Below are positions 1-11,905 of a stretch of 64,000 nucleotides of DNA, piece by piece. Numbering within the stretch: the first letter of the stretch is position 1; each line of letters begins with the position of its first letter. The translations under genes were made by a program, and so were the position numbers. Source of the DNA: Microvelia longipes (lineage: Eukaryota; Arthropoda; Insecta; Hemiptera; Veliidae); contig JACMZG010001911.1 of assembly GCA_018340805.1 (NCBI GenBank), positions 52,165,657-52,229,656 on the forward strand, given 5' to 3'. The notes beneath the pieces are model-generated. The model ran no database searches and was not told the DNA's origin. It worked only from the letters and a program-made list of their open reading frames with translations.

Positions 1-100
1 TATAAAAATTCTGGCGTGGTGGCCCGCATGCCGGGCGAATTTACTTTAGAATGCGTGTTTTTGTACTTAACATTGTATTTAGTGCTTACTTTTCCGGTTT
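1..100 (+). repeat. tRNA-like SINE family C, 3' part (cut by window start)
   Basis: GTGGCCCGCATGCCGGGC followed by AATTTACTTTAGAATGCGTG matches the tail of the copy at 11118-11260, and lies inverted relative to the copy at 355-590. Confidence 0.6.
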
Positions 101-354
101 ATGCTTTATAACTTGAGATGTTTCTTAAGTATAAAACACTCATTTATATGCATTTTTCACAGGTTATCCGCATATTCAATAGGTTATACTAATATGTGCC
201 ACTTACATTGGCATTATTTGTTCTTGTTTGTTCAGTTAATGCTTATCATTAAATATTTTAGCGCATCTCTTTGGTGAATAGAAAAAAAATTAGTTACAAG
301 CAGGGCTTTATAATTTAGTAACTGCTAATTATAAGTAAAGTATAAACCGGAACC

Positions 355-590
355 TTAAGTGAAAAATAAATTGTTAAACACGGAACCACACATTTCAAAG
401 GAAATTCGCCTAGCATGCAGATCACCGCGCCCGAATTTCTTTGTATTTTAAACTTATATAATGTAAATAAAACTATACAAAATTATCGTTCATACTAAGG
501 CACCCTGGCTTTGAGTACTTTACCACCCCATTTTGATTTAAATCACAGGCCCAAAAATATCAATATCCACTCTAACTTAAAATATACGTT
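355..590 (-). repeat. tRNA-like SINE family C
   Basis: Shares GCATGCAGATCACCGCGCC and CTGGCTTTGAGTACT with the copy at 46816-47000 in the same order and orientation. With the fragment at 1-100 it makes an inverted pair around roughly 250 bp of AT-rich sequence. The B box is decayed. A 125-codon open frame across 511-888 shows no protein similarity and is not called. Confidence 0.6.
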
Positions 591-987
591 TTTTACCGGC
601 CAAATAAAATTAAATAACTTGTCATTTAACTTTTTTGAATTTTTGCCTTATCACACATTTTCTTCAATTTTTGCCTTTTACCTGTTCCTAAGAGCTTTTC
701 TAAATAAAGGCTGTAATTTCCTTCTAATTACATGGAAATGGGATGACACGGGTACAACTCTGCAATATGAGGTATTTTCTTTCGCTTTCCTGATAGTTCA
801 TTTCATCTTAACGCTGCCGGGAGCCGGGAGTTTAATATGCGTGAAACTGTTTAATATCACCTTCAACCAAGCTGCTAACTTTATTTGATGTTATAAACAT
901 CAGTCAAACACAGTGATGTAAATTATTTTTGTTCATTTTGAATTAGCAAATAATTTTGAAATTTAGATAAAATATCAAGGATTAAAG

Positions 988-1214
988 CCGTCTTTGTGGT
1001 CGAGGTTGTTAAAGCGTTAAATACTAACGTTTGAAGCCACGGAGGTTTGGGATTCAAATCCCAGATTACCCTATAAGATTATAATTTAAATAAATTATCG
1101 CCCACATTAGAATAAACGTGAAGCGTAACGGTTGCCACTACTAATCGAGGTAGTTCCCGGAGGGGTTATCTCAGACGAGCCACAAGGCTCTAAACGGGCA
1201 TTATTATTATTATA
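988..1214 (+). repeat. tRNA-derived SINE family A
   Basis: Starts with a tRNA-like head (TGTGGTCGAGGTTGTTAAAG as A-box region, GGGATTCAAATCCC as B box), an AT-rich body, a conserved 3' block GGTTGCCACTACTAATCGAG and CTCTAAACGGGC, and a (TTA)n tail. Five copies are recognisable in the window. Confidence 0.85.
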
Positions 1215-3714
1215 TGAATAATAAGGAATTTTCAAGTCACGTGACGTTCATTTAAGTGTTCAGCAGGACGACGTTGCAGGTTTTGGCGGAATCCCCGGGA
1301 CAAAGTTAATGGATTATGTATTATTTTAACCTTTTTGTTTGGTAGTACTGGTTTAGGATCTTGTTTTGCTTTCAACGTTGGCAGAACTTTTAGTTTGTTC
1401 AGGGGTTAAGTTAGATAATTTAAACACCCCATTTTTGGAACCTCTCATCCAAGATAAGATTAAGATAGTTTGTCTATTTATTCACTGTTTATGATTTTCT
1501 CAATCCAGTTGTTATGTATCAATCTAATTATTTTGTTCTTTCTATGTTAATGGAATTTAGGGACCCTGAATTTGGTTAAAATTTAGGCAAGCGTAGCATG
1601 GGTTAGCAAGTTTATTTAGGTATGATTGTTTTAAAGGTTTCTTCCAGTACCTCCAAGTATATCAAAATTTACAATTCTTAATTTCTAAGAATAAATTTAT
1701 TTTTAAGTATTTGATGAACTTATTGCAATAAGACTACTTTTAAGTTAACCTGCCTGATTGGTGTAATATACTCATTTCAGTTCATAAACTCGCTCATTGT
1801 TCAGTTTTACTAGCCCTACACTTTACTTAAGCCCCTAAAGATGTTTAATACAATTTGAGCAAATAAAAATTGAAAAAAAAGTTTTGTTCGCATTTTACAA
1901 TGAAGAAGTTCAAGGTATTTTCCGAGTCTTGTTTACAAAAACATATCAAATCTTTATTTTATTTTTATTTAACGTAAATGAAAAATTTCTTCTTAAACAT
2001 GCTCTAGGGTGAGCAAAAATATCATGGTAATTATGCATAGTTAAAAAGAAAAAGTGTAAAATCATTTCATGCTCAATTATATTTGGAGTTACTTTTTATG
2101 TGTCAATTCTTCTTTTATTATAATTAACTATTGATATAAATATAATGTAAGGGTAGCTTGGTCACATCCTACATTCATCTGGTTATATTTTAATATAACT
2201 CGCTATGTTATAACCTATCTTTATATTTTTGTAATATTATATACATAACCTAAAAGAGAATGCCGTTTATATTCATAATTCTACTTATAAACATGATATT
2301 GAGTACTTATAAATTTAATATTCTCAGGGAAAAGAATAAATAAACAAAAATTGTTAAAAAATATAGGACAGGATAGGAAATAGGTTTTATAGAGATTTTT
2401 CTTATGTCTATAAAGGAAACAGAATAGAATAACATACAAATCATTTTTAGATTTTATCGGCTTGGGTTACATTTCTATACCAGTGCGGGTATATTCTGTT
2501 ACGGGTCGCTGGAATCTCCGTTATACCTTTTTATATATCCTGTATCCTGAAGAAAATACATTTATAAATTCTTGTGGAAGAACAAGGATTTTTTGCATCT
2601 TTATTTTTAGAGATCATAACTTAGAGTTTTTTTTTGTCTATTATGATTTTATATTAGAATTTGATTTGTTGTGACATTAAAAAAATTATAAAAATAGTTC
2701 ATATGATTTCAGATTTACTTTTATAAATAACATTTTTATGTTTATGGTTATAATTGCAACTCATATATGATAGGTGTTTATAGATCATACTTTTGGTTAT
2801 AAATCATAAATGAAAATGTGTAATGATAATTTGGATAAATTAGATTATGTTTACTATTACGACTTACAGGTTAGATTATGTGTCTGAGTCACTATAAATA
2901 CTGACGCTCTAACAACCTCGACCATGGAGGCAGGCAGCGTTCGTATTATTCTTTTTTAATAGAACGTGAGAAAAGTAAAAAGAGTTGCCCCCCTGGGTGT
3001 AACTATCTCAGTTTATATTAATTTTGCTTTTATAACATTTATATGATTTGTTTTTAATTATCTTTATTTAAAAATATTTTATCATACTATAGGAGTTTTA
3101 TAAAGCTGTTAGTTTAACAAATTTTCTGCCCTTTAAGTGTATAACAATATTTTTAAATTGCTTCGATTCATGTCAATCTTTGTCAATAATATACAGTCAT
3201 GCCAGCCTTTAGATCAACCCCCCAACTGCTGTAGATATCCCCACGACTAAATGACACACGGGGCTTAAATTCACCTTTGACGTGTGATAAATAGAAAAAA
3301 ATGAAATATCGTTAACATGATAAAACCCTAGCTACATGCAGTCAGAAAGAAATAAAGTGGTACATGTTAAGCCTTTCCTTACCACTAGAAGGGAAGTTAT
3401 TGTAAAATTTAACACTCTGCGGTAAAATCTAGATATATACATAGTCGTCACGAGTTAGATTTATAGAATAAAATTCAATGTTCCTCGTGATTTATATTTC
3501 AAAGTAGAGGTTTTCGCTTCTGTGGAATTTTAGTATTTTTTACAATACATAGTTGTATGAATTCATCGTATTTGATATTTTTTATAAGATTTTTTTTTAT
3601 TGTCCCTATATTACAGTGTTTACTTAAATAATTTTTACTTATCTTCATTTCAATTGCAATATTATTGGTTTGTAATTATATTTATAATGTTTTGTTATGA
3701 AATCATCTGATGAC
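1215..3714. other. AT-rich intergenic sequence, nothing recognised
   Basis: No coding frame with protein-like content, no clear repeat unit. Apparent ORF at 2462-2674 is low complexity. Confidence 0.6.
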
Positions 3715-3828
3715 ACAGTGTATTTTGATGGATCCAAGATGCATTGTGGAATTGGAATGTATGAGGCTAATGAAAATCTCAAAATTTCATTACCTTTTGG
3801 CAAATATGGCACAGTGTTTCAGCCGTAA
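3715..3828 (+). pseudogene. RNase H fragment of a non-LTR retrotransposon
   Basis: Open frame reading TVYFDGSKMHCGIGMYE and LPFGKYGTVFQ, then stop. DGSK and LGKYATVFQAE-like blocks are the start of the RNase H domain of R1/LOA/Jockey-group elements. It lies opposite in strand to the larger element next to it, so it is a separate insertion or an inverted piece. Confidence 0.75.
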
Positions 3829-4173
3829 ATATTTAGTATTATTGCCTGTTTATTGTTGAAGGATTGAAAAATATACTGTTAATATTTTTTTGACATTTAA
3901 ACAGCTTTTCTAGGGTAGTTCATACGAAGTCAACTTTTATAATAGATACAAACCATTCGATCGTCTCTAAATAATGATGATACTATCAGATCGGTACCAG
4001 ATAAATAATATATGGCTCTTAAATATAATCTGAGATCTTTGTCTCTCATAGACAGAATAAGTTCATACATAAAAGACTCTTTGAGGGCATAGAAGGGATC
4101 TTGATTACTGTGTATTAACTTATCATCGTCGTCTTTCAAACACCTAAATACCATCATTGTCTTTAGAGATATC

Positions 4174-5965
4174 CTAGTGTATTGTTTGATGTATATATTT
4201 AGTTAATTCTAGGATTTTTTTTACTAAGTCATCATTTGGGTTTGCAACTCTGTTTAAGGTAGTTTTCCCAAATAACATAAATCTCTTATATGCAAGAGCT
4301 TCACATTCAAATATGATGCGAGTTGCTGATCCAGTGGATAGCCCACAAAGTGACAGGGTCTATGTAGGCTCAAAGTATTTGCCTATGTAGTTTAATTGCT
4401 TGCTTAGTAACAGTGACCAGTTATCAACACAGCCACTAGACTTAGGTTCTTCTTGTTTAAAATTTAGAAGGCTTTCTGTCAACTTGGCTTGTGCACCTCT
4501 CATCGTGAGTTTATTGTGTCTTAAGCCAGGAGCATCGTTCCAGTGTAGCTAGTCATTGGTTTCTTAGCTATTCTGTGATTGCATACATGGCTTGAGTTTT
4601 AAAAATTCTAATAATTGGTTCTGGTCCAATTAAGATTTGTTCAGAACCTTGACTGACTGGAGCATCTGCTATCTCATTTCCGTCTGTTCCTTTATGCCCA
4701 GAAACCCATCTAAATGTTACAGTGTTTTAATTTGCTTATGTAGTTTAAAAATTGCTTAGTGGAGAGTTTGTCTCCAGGGTGAGGTCCATACACCCATAGA
4801 CCCATCTGTAAACTTAGCCATGTAAAATTGTCTAGGAAATGTGATCTTCATGACCACATTTTAGTGAGAATTGTTTGTTTTAAGAGTACAGTGCTGTCAT
4901 TTGGTGAAAGAGCATAACGAATAATAGATTCCGAATCAATGGGATGATTTCTGAGTGACCTCGATATGAACTAGGGTTCCAATTACCTGAAATTTGTAGC
5001 CTGTAGCTTCACTTTGGATTACATGCTCGAGGGGTAGAAATCCTAGCATTACTTCTAAAGGCGCTGTAGGACTAGTGCTCATGGATTCAGTGATTGATAG
5101 GCCAGCTAACCGTTGAACGGAATTGCATTGTTTTACAGCTGTGGTCCTAATTTTTTTTTGGCAACCACACTAGAGAGCAGTATGAGTTAACCAACAAAGT
5201 ACACATCAAAACCCATATTTTACCAAATGTTCTTCTTAATAACATAAGTATTAGTTTTGACTTGTTGGTCACTCTTTCTAAGTGATGGTTCCAGGTCATT
5301 TTTTTATCAAGAGTAACTCCAGGATATTTTACTTGGTGAATTAGAGTAATATTTTATCAAACAGTAATGAGGTTTTAGCGGTTGGTGGATATGTTTTTTT
5401 AAAAACTATTAAAGATGTTTTTGATCGATCGATACAAAAATTGTATTGCCTAATTCAGTTATCTAATAAAGTTATTGGGTTCTGCATAACTTTTAAAGCT
5501 GTGTTTATAAATTCCGCCAAAATAGTAACAACTATGTCATCTGGATAACTAAAAGTATAGTAGCCATTCATGTTTAGGATGGCTAATATTTGATCAATAG
5601 CCAAACTCCACACAAAAGTGATAAAACTTCACCTTTGATTATGATAACTATCATAATCTTTCTCCTTAGATGTAAATTCTCAATCCAATTACAGACTCCT
5701 TCGATTCTAAGAGATATTTTTATGGTTTCGTTTGAGCTGTTATCAAATGTTTCTTTATTGTCTAGAATAGCACCATCAGCCCATTTTTAGCTGATTTCCA
5801 TAAGTCAGGTATGTGATTAAATGCCACACTGGCGCTAAATATGGTATGGAGTAAAGGAGCTAGGTTATCTATTCCTTTTGTAGACGTGCAGGATAAACTC
5901 CATCTAGGCCAGGTGATTTATAAGGCTGATGAAATGAATCCCCTCACATAATTTTGATTCTCTCA
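4174..5965 (-). mobile_element. Degenerate non-LTR retrotransposon ORF2 (RT and RNase H)
   Basis: Reading the minus strand in order: KSPGLDGVYPARLQK, then after a frameshift APLLHTIFSASVAF and HIPDLW; the reverse-transcriptase catalytic box as YPDD (normally YADD); VKYPGVTLDKKMTWNHHL, the thumb-proximal block; RNase H with KFTDGS and later RWVSGHKGTDGNEIADAP; and near the C-terminus RIIFECEALAYKR. A frame ends at TAG 4174-4176. At least several frameshifts and stops interrupt it. Layout and motifs fit the R1/LOA/Jockey assemblage; the endonuclease part is missing. Confidence 0.85.
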
Positions 5966-8869
5966 TCTTGGTAGCAGTACTCTACCCAGATTACAATACA
6001 ACATCCAAGATTGACTCGAGTCAATGGATCGCTGGTGAAGAAAGTTCTGGACCTATTCTATCATTTTAACCTAAACTATATTTGAGACAACTCAGATGAC
6101 ATCTGGGGCAAAGAAGGGTATTCTCGATCATAACGCATCTCAATAATAATAATAATACTAATTGGTGTCAGGTTGTTAAAATGTGAACAAATGCTTCCCT
6201 TATGTCACCTTTTAGCGCTATGTCACAAAAGAATTACTATAAAAAATAATCTCATCTAAAACTCTTTACATATTCGTCTATTTTTATTTTTTTAAGTGTC
6301 CTCGGATGGCAGCTTAACCGTGCTAGTAGTTTAGATATTTTTTAAAAGCTTTAGAGTGCACTGATCAGAAAACTTAGAATCATCTTGAAGGTAAGTAAAT
6401 GGATTTTAACAGTATGGAATGTGGTACAAACATATATTTGCTTCCCTGCCTCCTAAATGAACCGAAAAGAATTTCATTATAACAAAAACGAAAAACCAAT
6501 TTTTTCCATAAAATGTCTACGTTTCAGCATTAACAAATACCAAGAAAGGAGTTTATCCAAGGAAAATTAAAATTTACCTATAAAACCAATAAGGTAAAAC
6601 TAAATATTGAATAACTTTGGAATTTCAACTGCTAATTCATTACAAGTTTAAAAAATTTAATTGTAAATATGTTCAAAATGTTGACCAATATAAAAATGAA
6701 ATTTTTTGAATCTATTGACCACTTGTACAGTGTTAAATTTAAACTCGATCGGTCAAATTTTATATTTCCTAACGTTTCTTGTTAACATAGCGGCTGGTCT
6801 AATTCCTGTAAAACTTGGCTCGAAATTCAAGTCCTTTGAGAGGGTGAACAGATTCGATTTTTGGATTATGAAAATAGGGTCACTTTTAGCTTCAAAAAAA
6901 ATTGTTTTTTTTTTTAATAAAACATGTTTTAATAACGTTTTAAAGTTTTCCGAACGCAAAGAGGCCTCAGCCACATTTTTCACGTTGAAGACCACATTTT
7001 CTGGCGCAGTTTTGAAGGTATTGGTGGGCAATTTTTTTGTAAACACCCTATTTCATATTATTCAATATTATTATTTAATAATATTGTATATATTATCATA
7101 TTGTTCAATATGATATTATATGTAGGGTAGCCTTGTTCTATGGTTGATTTTAAATAGCATTTATAAATAAAATACTTATTATTATTTATGTTGGTTTGAA
7201 AGGGAAAAAGGATAACATAAAGTTTAGATAGGCCCAATTTTTTAGCTACTAATTCCTTTTATATTGCGGTTGGGAAAATAGAGTTTTAATTTATAATTCT
7301 GAAAGCCTCCTAAAACTAAAAGGTATAGACTTGCAGGATCCTTTCCTACCTTTGCCTCAGTAAGTGGTCCTTCTAGCTGGACATTTACTAAGTGAGAGTG
7401 CGTGGTCCTTCGAGCCGGCTCCACGCACACAGACACTGTTATTACTTTATAATGGTCTTTTGTTGTAGTAGACGACAGTTTCATTAAGGCAAATAGAGAG
7501 GAGTTTGGACTAGTTTTGAAGTAAACTTTTATCTTGTTTTTAGGGAACATTTGTCCCTTAAATGAACCAAAAAGAAAGGACTGGTTGTCCTTATCATTTA
7601 AAAATAAACTTTTATAGAAATATAACACTTTTAATTTACTAGTTCTCATCAAATGATTTTATTATTTTAAAACAAATAACTTCTAATTATTTTTACTGTA
7701 AATATTATATATTTATTAATTCAAAAGATATGCATATTTATCAATAACTAAACTACAAAACAGATGCATCTTCAGTAGTACAACCTTTATATTAATTTCA
7801 TTATTTTACCTTATTACAAATTGACATTTCCATCTTTTAGCAATCGGATAGGGTAGCTTTAAAAAAGAATAAATCAGTTATGGGGAACCTCGGAACTTTT
7901 CCTTGTCTGTTTTTTTGGATTCGCTAGAAATTATTAGAATTTGAAATACGCCTAATTTATAATCTAGATTAACATGGGATTCTCTTAGTCATCCATAAAC
8001 AGAAAAAAGCACATTAATCACAGTAGTACATCCACATTTCGACTACCCTAGATAATGCTTATAATTTCCTGTATGTAAGTTTAAATATTAAAAAAATGTA
8101 AGACACAGGATGGGACTGCAATAACAACTTCTTACTTCTTAAAATGACTATATTTCGTCTGACCTGAATAAAGTTCAAATATTTTTAAAACTTAAAAGCT
8201 GTATTTGTAAGTATAAAATTGAATTTGTTAAGTTCAGTTGCATTGAGTGGTAGGGAGACCTACCAGGGTTACAAATTATTATTTCTTATTTTCTTTATTT
8301 TAATTAATATCTGGTTTTTAATAATATTATTTATATTAATTTAATAAATAATTAATCCTTCCTGATAAATGCAATAAATGTTAAAAATTTTGATAAAATG
8401 TTTAATCGATCAGGTGTTTAAATTTAGCATTGTGAGGGAGTGTGACAACTGTCATCATTCGGATTCCATGACCTCGTCAGGAAATAGTCTAGTCAACGAA
8501 CGGCTTTTTTGCGAATTTTTAAATAGTTAAATTTTATAATGAAAATCTGTTTGGACATATTTAGAGATACCCTAAAAAAATCCCCTTACTTTACACCATC
8601 AGGGACAGGTGCAATGGTACTGGACCAAAACGTGTCCCGTTTTTCAGGTATTCGTTAATATCTTGGTAGGAATCAAAAATGTCAAAAATTCCTTCAAATA
8701 AAGTTTGAAGCTAAGTTAATTATCTAAAAGTAAGTTTTCATTAAATTACTCTCAATTTTAAATCATTAATAAAGGATTTCATGTTTAAAAGGAACAATAA
8801 TTTCATTTTTTTACAACGTGAACAATTAATGCGGAATTGTTCTGTATGTCCTAGCATAAGTCAATGACA
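5966..8869. other. AT-rich non-coding sequence
   Basis: Two overlapping opposite frames at 6706-7113 and a 136-codon frame at 7242-7652 (-) have no recognisable motif, no splice context and high Lys/Phe/Asn content; not called as genes. Confidence 0.55.
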
Positions 8870-9143
8870 AATCAATACACTAAGTTGTTTCGTTTTAATA
8901 CGACAAGCATACCATTGATTTGTTTGGATCATGAAAAATAAGGAGTATTGAGCGTGGTCAGTACTGTATGGGTGACCGCTGATGATACGGATGCATTCAC
9001 TATCTGAAGATGAGTGAAGCTAGTCCAAAGGCATGTTGCAGTATACATTTGGCGAACTGTATATCTGAGGACGAGGAAAGCGAGTCCGAAGCAGGGAGAA
9101 TGTGATGGGGAAAGTTCCATGGTATCCTGTACCCGTTTTTTTA
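8870..9143 (+). repeat. 5S-derived composite SINE, 3' half
   Basis: Contains the 5S-like stretch ending GGTCAGTACTGTATGGGTGA then CCGCTGATGAT, the block GTTGCAGTATACATTTGGCG, the tail motif GAGGACGAGGAAAGCGAGTC and a terminal TCCTGTACCCG followed by T-run. The upstream head is absent. Confidence 0.8.
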
Positions 9144-9510
9144 TTTCTTGTTTTATGAGTCTACCCCCTCAAACATTGTATGCCCAACACAATAACTGCG
9201 TACTGATATGAAATGTTGTTTATTATGAAACACTTTCCCATTATTTGACGTCATAACCTCGTGCCAAATTTCAGCTTAATTAGACAGATTTCTGATTTTT
9301 AACGATTTTAAAAAACCGAGTTTTACTTTTCCGTATAAATATATTGAAAAAGTATCGTGTTTGTTCATACTTTTCAGTCAATAAAAACTGAACTGATGAT
9401 AAACATAAGATGAAACTTGGCATATCTTTTTGTCTTATATAGCGTTGACTATATGCGTTTCAAATTGGTTTGATTATTTCCATGTTAAATAATCACACAT
9501 GCACACACAC

Positions 9511-9626
<116 letters not shown>

Positions 9627-9639
9627 CACCCCCATACTG

Positions 9640-9780
9640 ACTGTTTAGTAAACACTTTTAGGGAGGTCTTAAAAACACCTGAAACGGATAATACAGTTAA
9701 AATCCTGATTTCGGATTTATTTGCAACACATTACTTTTCCCACATACCCACGGTATATATGTGAAACAGACTCGCTTCGT
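9640..9780 (-). repeat. 5S-derived composite SINE, head fragment
   Basis: Reverse complement reads the head: ACCGTGGGTATGTGGGAAAA-like start, AAATCCGAAATCAGGAT and CCGTTTCAGGTGTTTTTAAG, GACCTCC. Confidence 0.75.
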
Positions 9781-10195
9781 CCTTCCTCCTTGGTCCTCAA
9801 CATGTTATTGAACATAAACGTCAAAGCTTAAGTTTTGAAAACAGCATTTTGTTTTCCACCACAAGACCGCAGCACTATAATATTATCAGCAAAAATTACG
9901 GGGGACATTTATTCTGCAGGCAAATTAATATAAAGATAAAAGTCATTTATAATATATTTTAATCCTAAAAGCAACAGGTTGGTAGTTTATATAAGATAAT
10001 TAAGACAGGTTATTTTATGAAGATATAATTGAAACAAAGTGCAATTTGTAAAACTAAGCCTACCTATCTTATACTTAAAAATTAAGGAAAAAAAATAAGT
10101 ATGAAAACCTTTATTTTTAAACTTGGACTGGTTGGAGTCAGAAATGATTGACTCCCTCTCTACCTCCTAAATAGATGGGAGGGGGGGCATTTACA

Positions 10196-10672
10196 AGAAA
10201 TGTAACTCCCACAATTTACTTTTCCTTATTTATACCGTAGGTACATAGAAATAGTATTGTGTTTGCAAAAAAATCCGAAACCGGTAATTATCCGTTTCAA
10301 GGTTTTAAGACCTCCTAAGTAGTTTTTCTCAAAGTTGTCTGTCTGTTGTGTGTGTATATGTGTCTTGTTATCATCGTAGCTCCTAGTGTATTTATGCAAC
10401 AGAGTTGAAACTTTGTACAAAAATCTGCTGTAGTTGTGCTATTCGGAAAATATTTTTTTTTCATGTCTATTAATCATTCATCCTTTTTGTTGGATCATAA
10501 AAGTTTAGTAGCATTAATCTTGGTCAGTCTTGTATGGGTGACAGCTGAGAATGAATCAGATGCATGTAGAAGTATAAATTTGGTAAATTGTATACTCTGA
10601 GGACGAGCGAAGCGAGTCCGAAGCAGGGAGGATGATAGTAGCGAATCCGATGTGTACCCGATTTTTAATGAT
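10196..10672 (+). repeat. 5S-derived composite SINE, nearly complete copy
   Basis: Head TTATTTATACCGTAGGTACA and AAATCCGAAACCGG; middle GTTATCATCGTAGCTCCTAG and GAGTTGAAACTTTGTACAAA; 5S-like GTTTAGTAGCATTAATCTTG and GTATGGGTGACAGCTGAGAA; tail CTGAGGACGAGCGAAGCGAG and TCCGAAGCAGGGAGGATGA, ending GTACCCGATTTTT. Confidence 0.85.
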
Positions 10673-10721
10673 ATGGTGACGTCTCAGCTCATACAGATTT
10701 TCTGCCTGCATTACTAAAATA

Positions 10722-10885
10722 CGACACACGGCTAAAATCAGTTAACAGCGTGGGAAAATAATGCGAGGTAGCCAATGAGGATAGTCCTGGATGCTAAACC
10801 ACGCTCTCAATTTCAATTCAGGACAACCTTATTGGTTCTTTAACACTATTTTACCGCGTTGTCAACTGATTTTAGCCCTGTGTTG
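10722..10885. mobile_element. 164 bp MITE with ends matching the large palindromic transposon
   Basis: Inverted ends CACACGGCTAAAATCAGTTA and (reverse strand) CACAGGGCTAAAATCAGTTG, extending to an AAAATA block, flanked by TA on both sides. Same terminal sequence as the 39886-44774 element, so it is a small internal-deletion relative or a MITE of that family. Confidence 0.8.
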
Positions 10886-11029
10886 TACTATAGAGGTGCT
10901 CTATTGATTAACATTTGAAACATCGTAAAAATAACCTGAACATCTTCGACTATAATATTATCAAATAAACAGTAAACTATTCAGACGCAGTTGTCCCCAT
11001 GTTAGGCTAATTTCTTTGGATTCCCAAAC

Positions 11030-11118
11030 ACAGTGTGTTTTTTCCTGTGTACTTTTTTCCTGTTATTCTTTTCCGTGCACTTTTTTCCTGCGTTTTTTCT
11101 GTGTACTTATTATCCTAG
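11030..11118 (+). repeat. Minisatellite, about 15 bp unit TTTTTTCCTGTGTAC
   Basis: Four to five degenerate units ending in CCTAGATT, which also ends the array at 24580-24668. Confidence 0.75.
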
Positions 11119-11260
11119 ATTTGGGTACCTGGGTTTAAATCCGGGTTAGGACGATCATTTTTATCGTTTTATTTCATGCGGTGGTCCGCATGTTGGGCAA
11201 TTTTTTTCGAAATGCGTGTGTGGAAGCACTGACTCAATTATTTAGCACTACTCCCAGCTC
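11118..11260 (+). repeat. tRNA-like SINE family C
   Basis: B-box-like GGGTTTAAATCCGGG, then GATCATTTTTATCGTTTTAT, GCGGTGGTCCGCATGTTGGG and a tail AAATGCGTGTG. Other copies: 1-100, 355-590, 46816-47000. Confidence 0.65.
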
Positions 11261-11759
11261 ATTTTTCTGTATTGTTCCTTTTTCAAAGGAAATGCCCTAA
11301 AACCTTTAAAAAACCAACTGAGCATGAAACTAGTTCAAATAATGGTAATTTTCACTTTAATGGTGCGCTTGATATTAATAAGAACTATCAATGCGATATC
11401 ATTAACTTACTACCAATAACTGTAATTGTCTTTGTTTTTTAAGTGTATGTTTTAAAATTGAGCGCATGCAGTAGTAAAGTCCCTGCTTGTGTCTGGAAAT
11501 TTTTTAAAAAATTCCCCTCCCGAATCAGTTTTGCCTCTTAACGAGTATTGGCCGACTATATCTAATACGTAGAAAAGCAGTGAAATATTAAAAGTAATGG
11601 CTGTCAACGATTGAAATTCAGAAGTCAATATTTTTAAAATAGCAACTAATTTATAAAAATAAAATATGTTGGATCAATAGATGTACGTGCGTGTTGAATT
11701 TCATTTTGATTGCTCGAACTTTAGAGTTTTCATGAATTATTAAAATAGGTTATCGAGGT

Positions 11760-11905
11760 ATAAAAATATTATCTTCCGGACAGAACAACTAGACCTTATG
11801 ACTAATTTTTGTATCAAGTTTCAACTCTCTATTGTTAACACAGCAGGAGATGGGCGTGACGTATACGCGCAGACAGACAGCATGATAAAACCCTCGCAGG
11901 TCGTC
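11760..11905 (-). repeat. 5S-derived composite SINE, head fragment
   Basis: Shares AACAACTAGACC, TTTCAACTCTCTA and CAGACAGACAGC with the minus-strand copies at 18040-18310 and 26455-26725. Confidence 0.65.

Noticed and set aside
511..888. 125-codon open frame
   Set aside because: No ATG start, no motif, overlaps SINE family C; composition like the AT-rich background.
6706..7652. Several 97-136 codon open frames
   Set aside because: Opposite-strand frames overlap, are rich in Lys/Phe/Asn, and have no domain or splice context.
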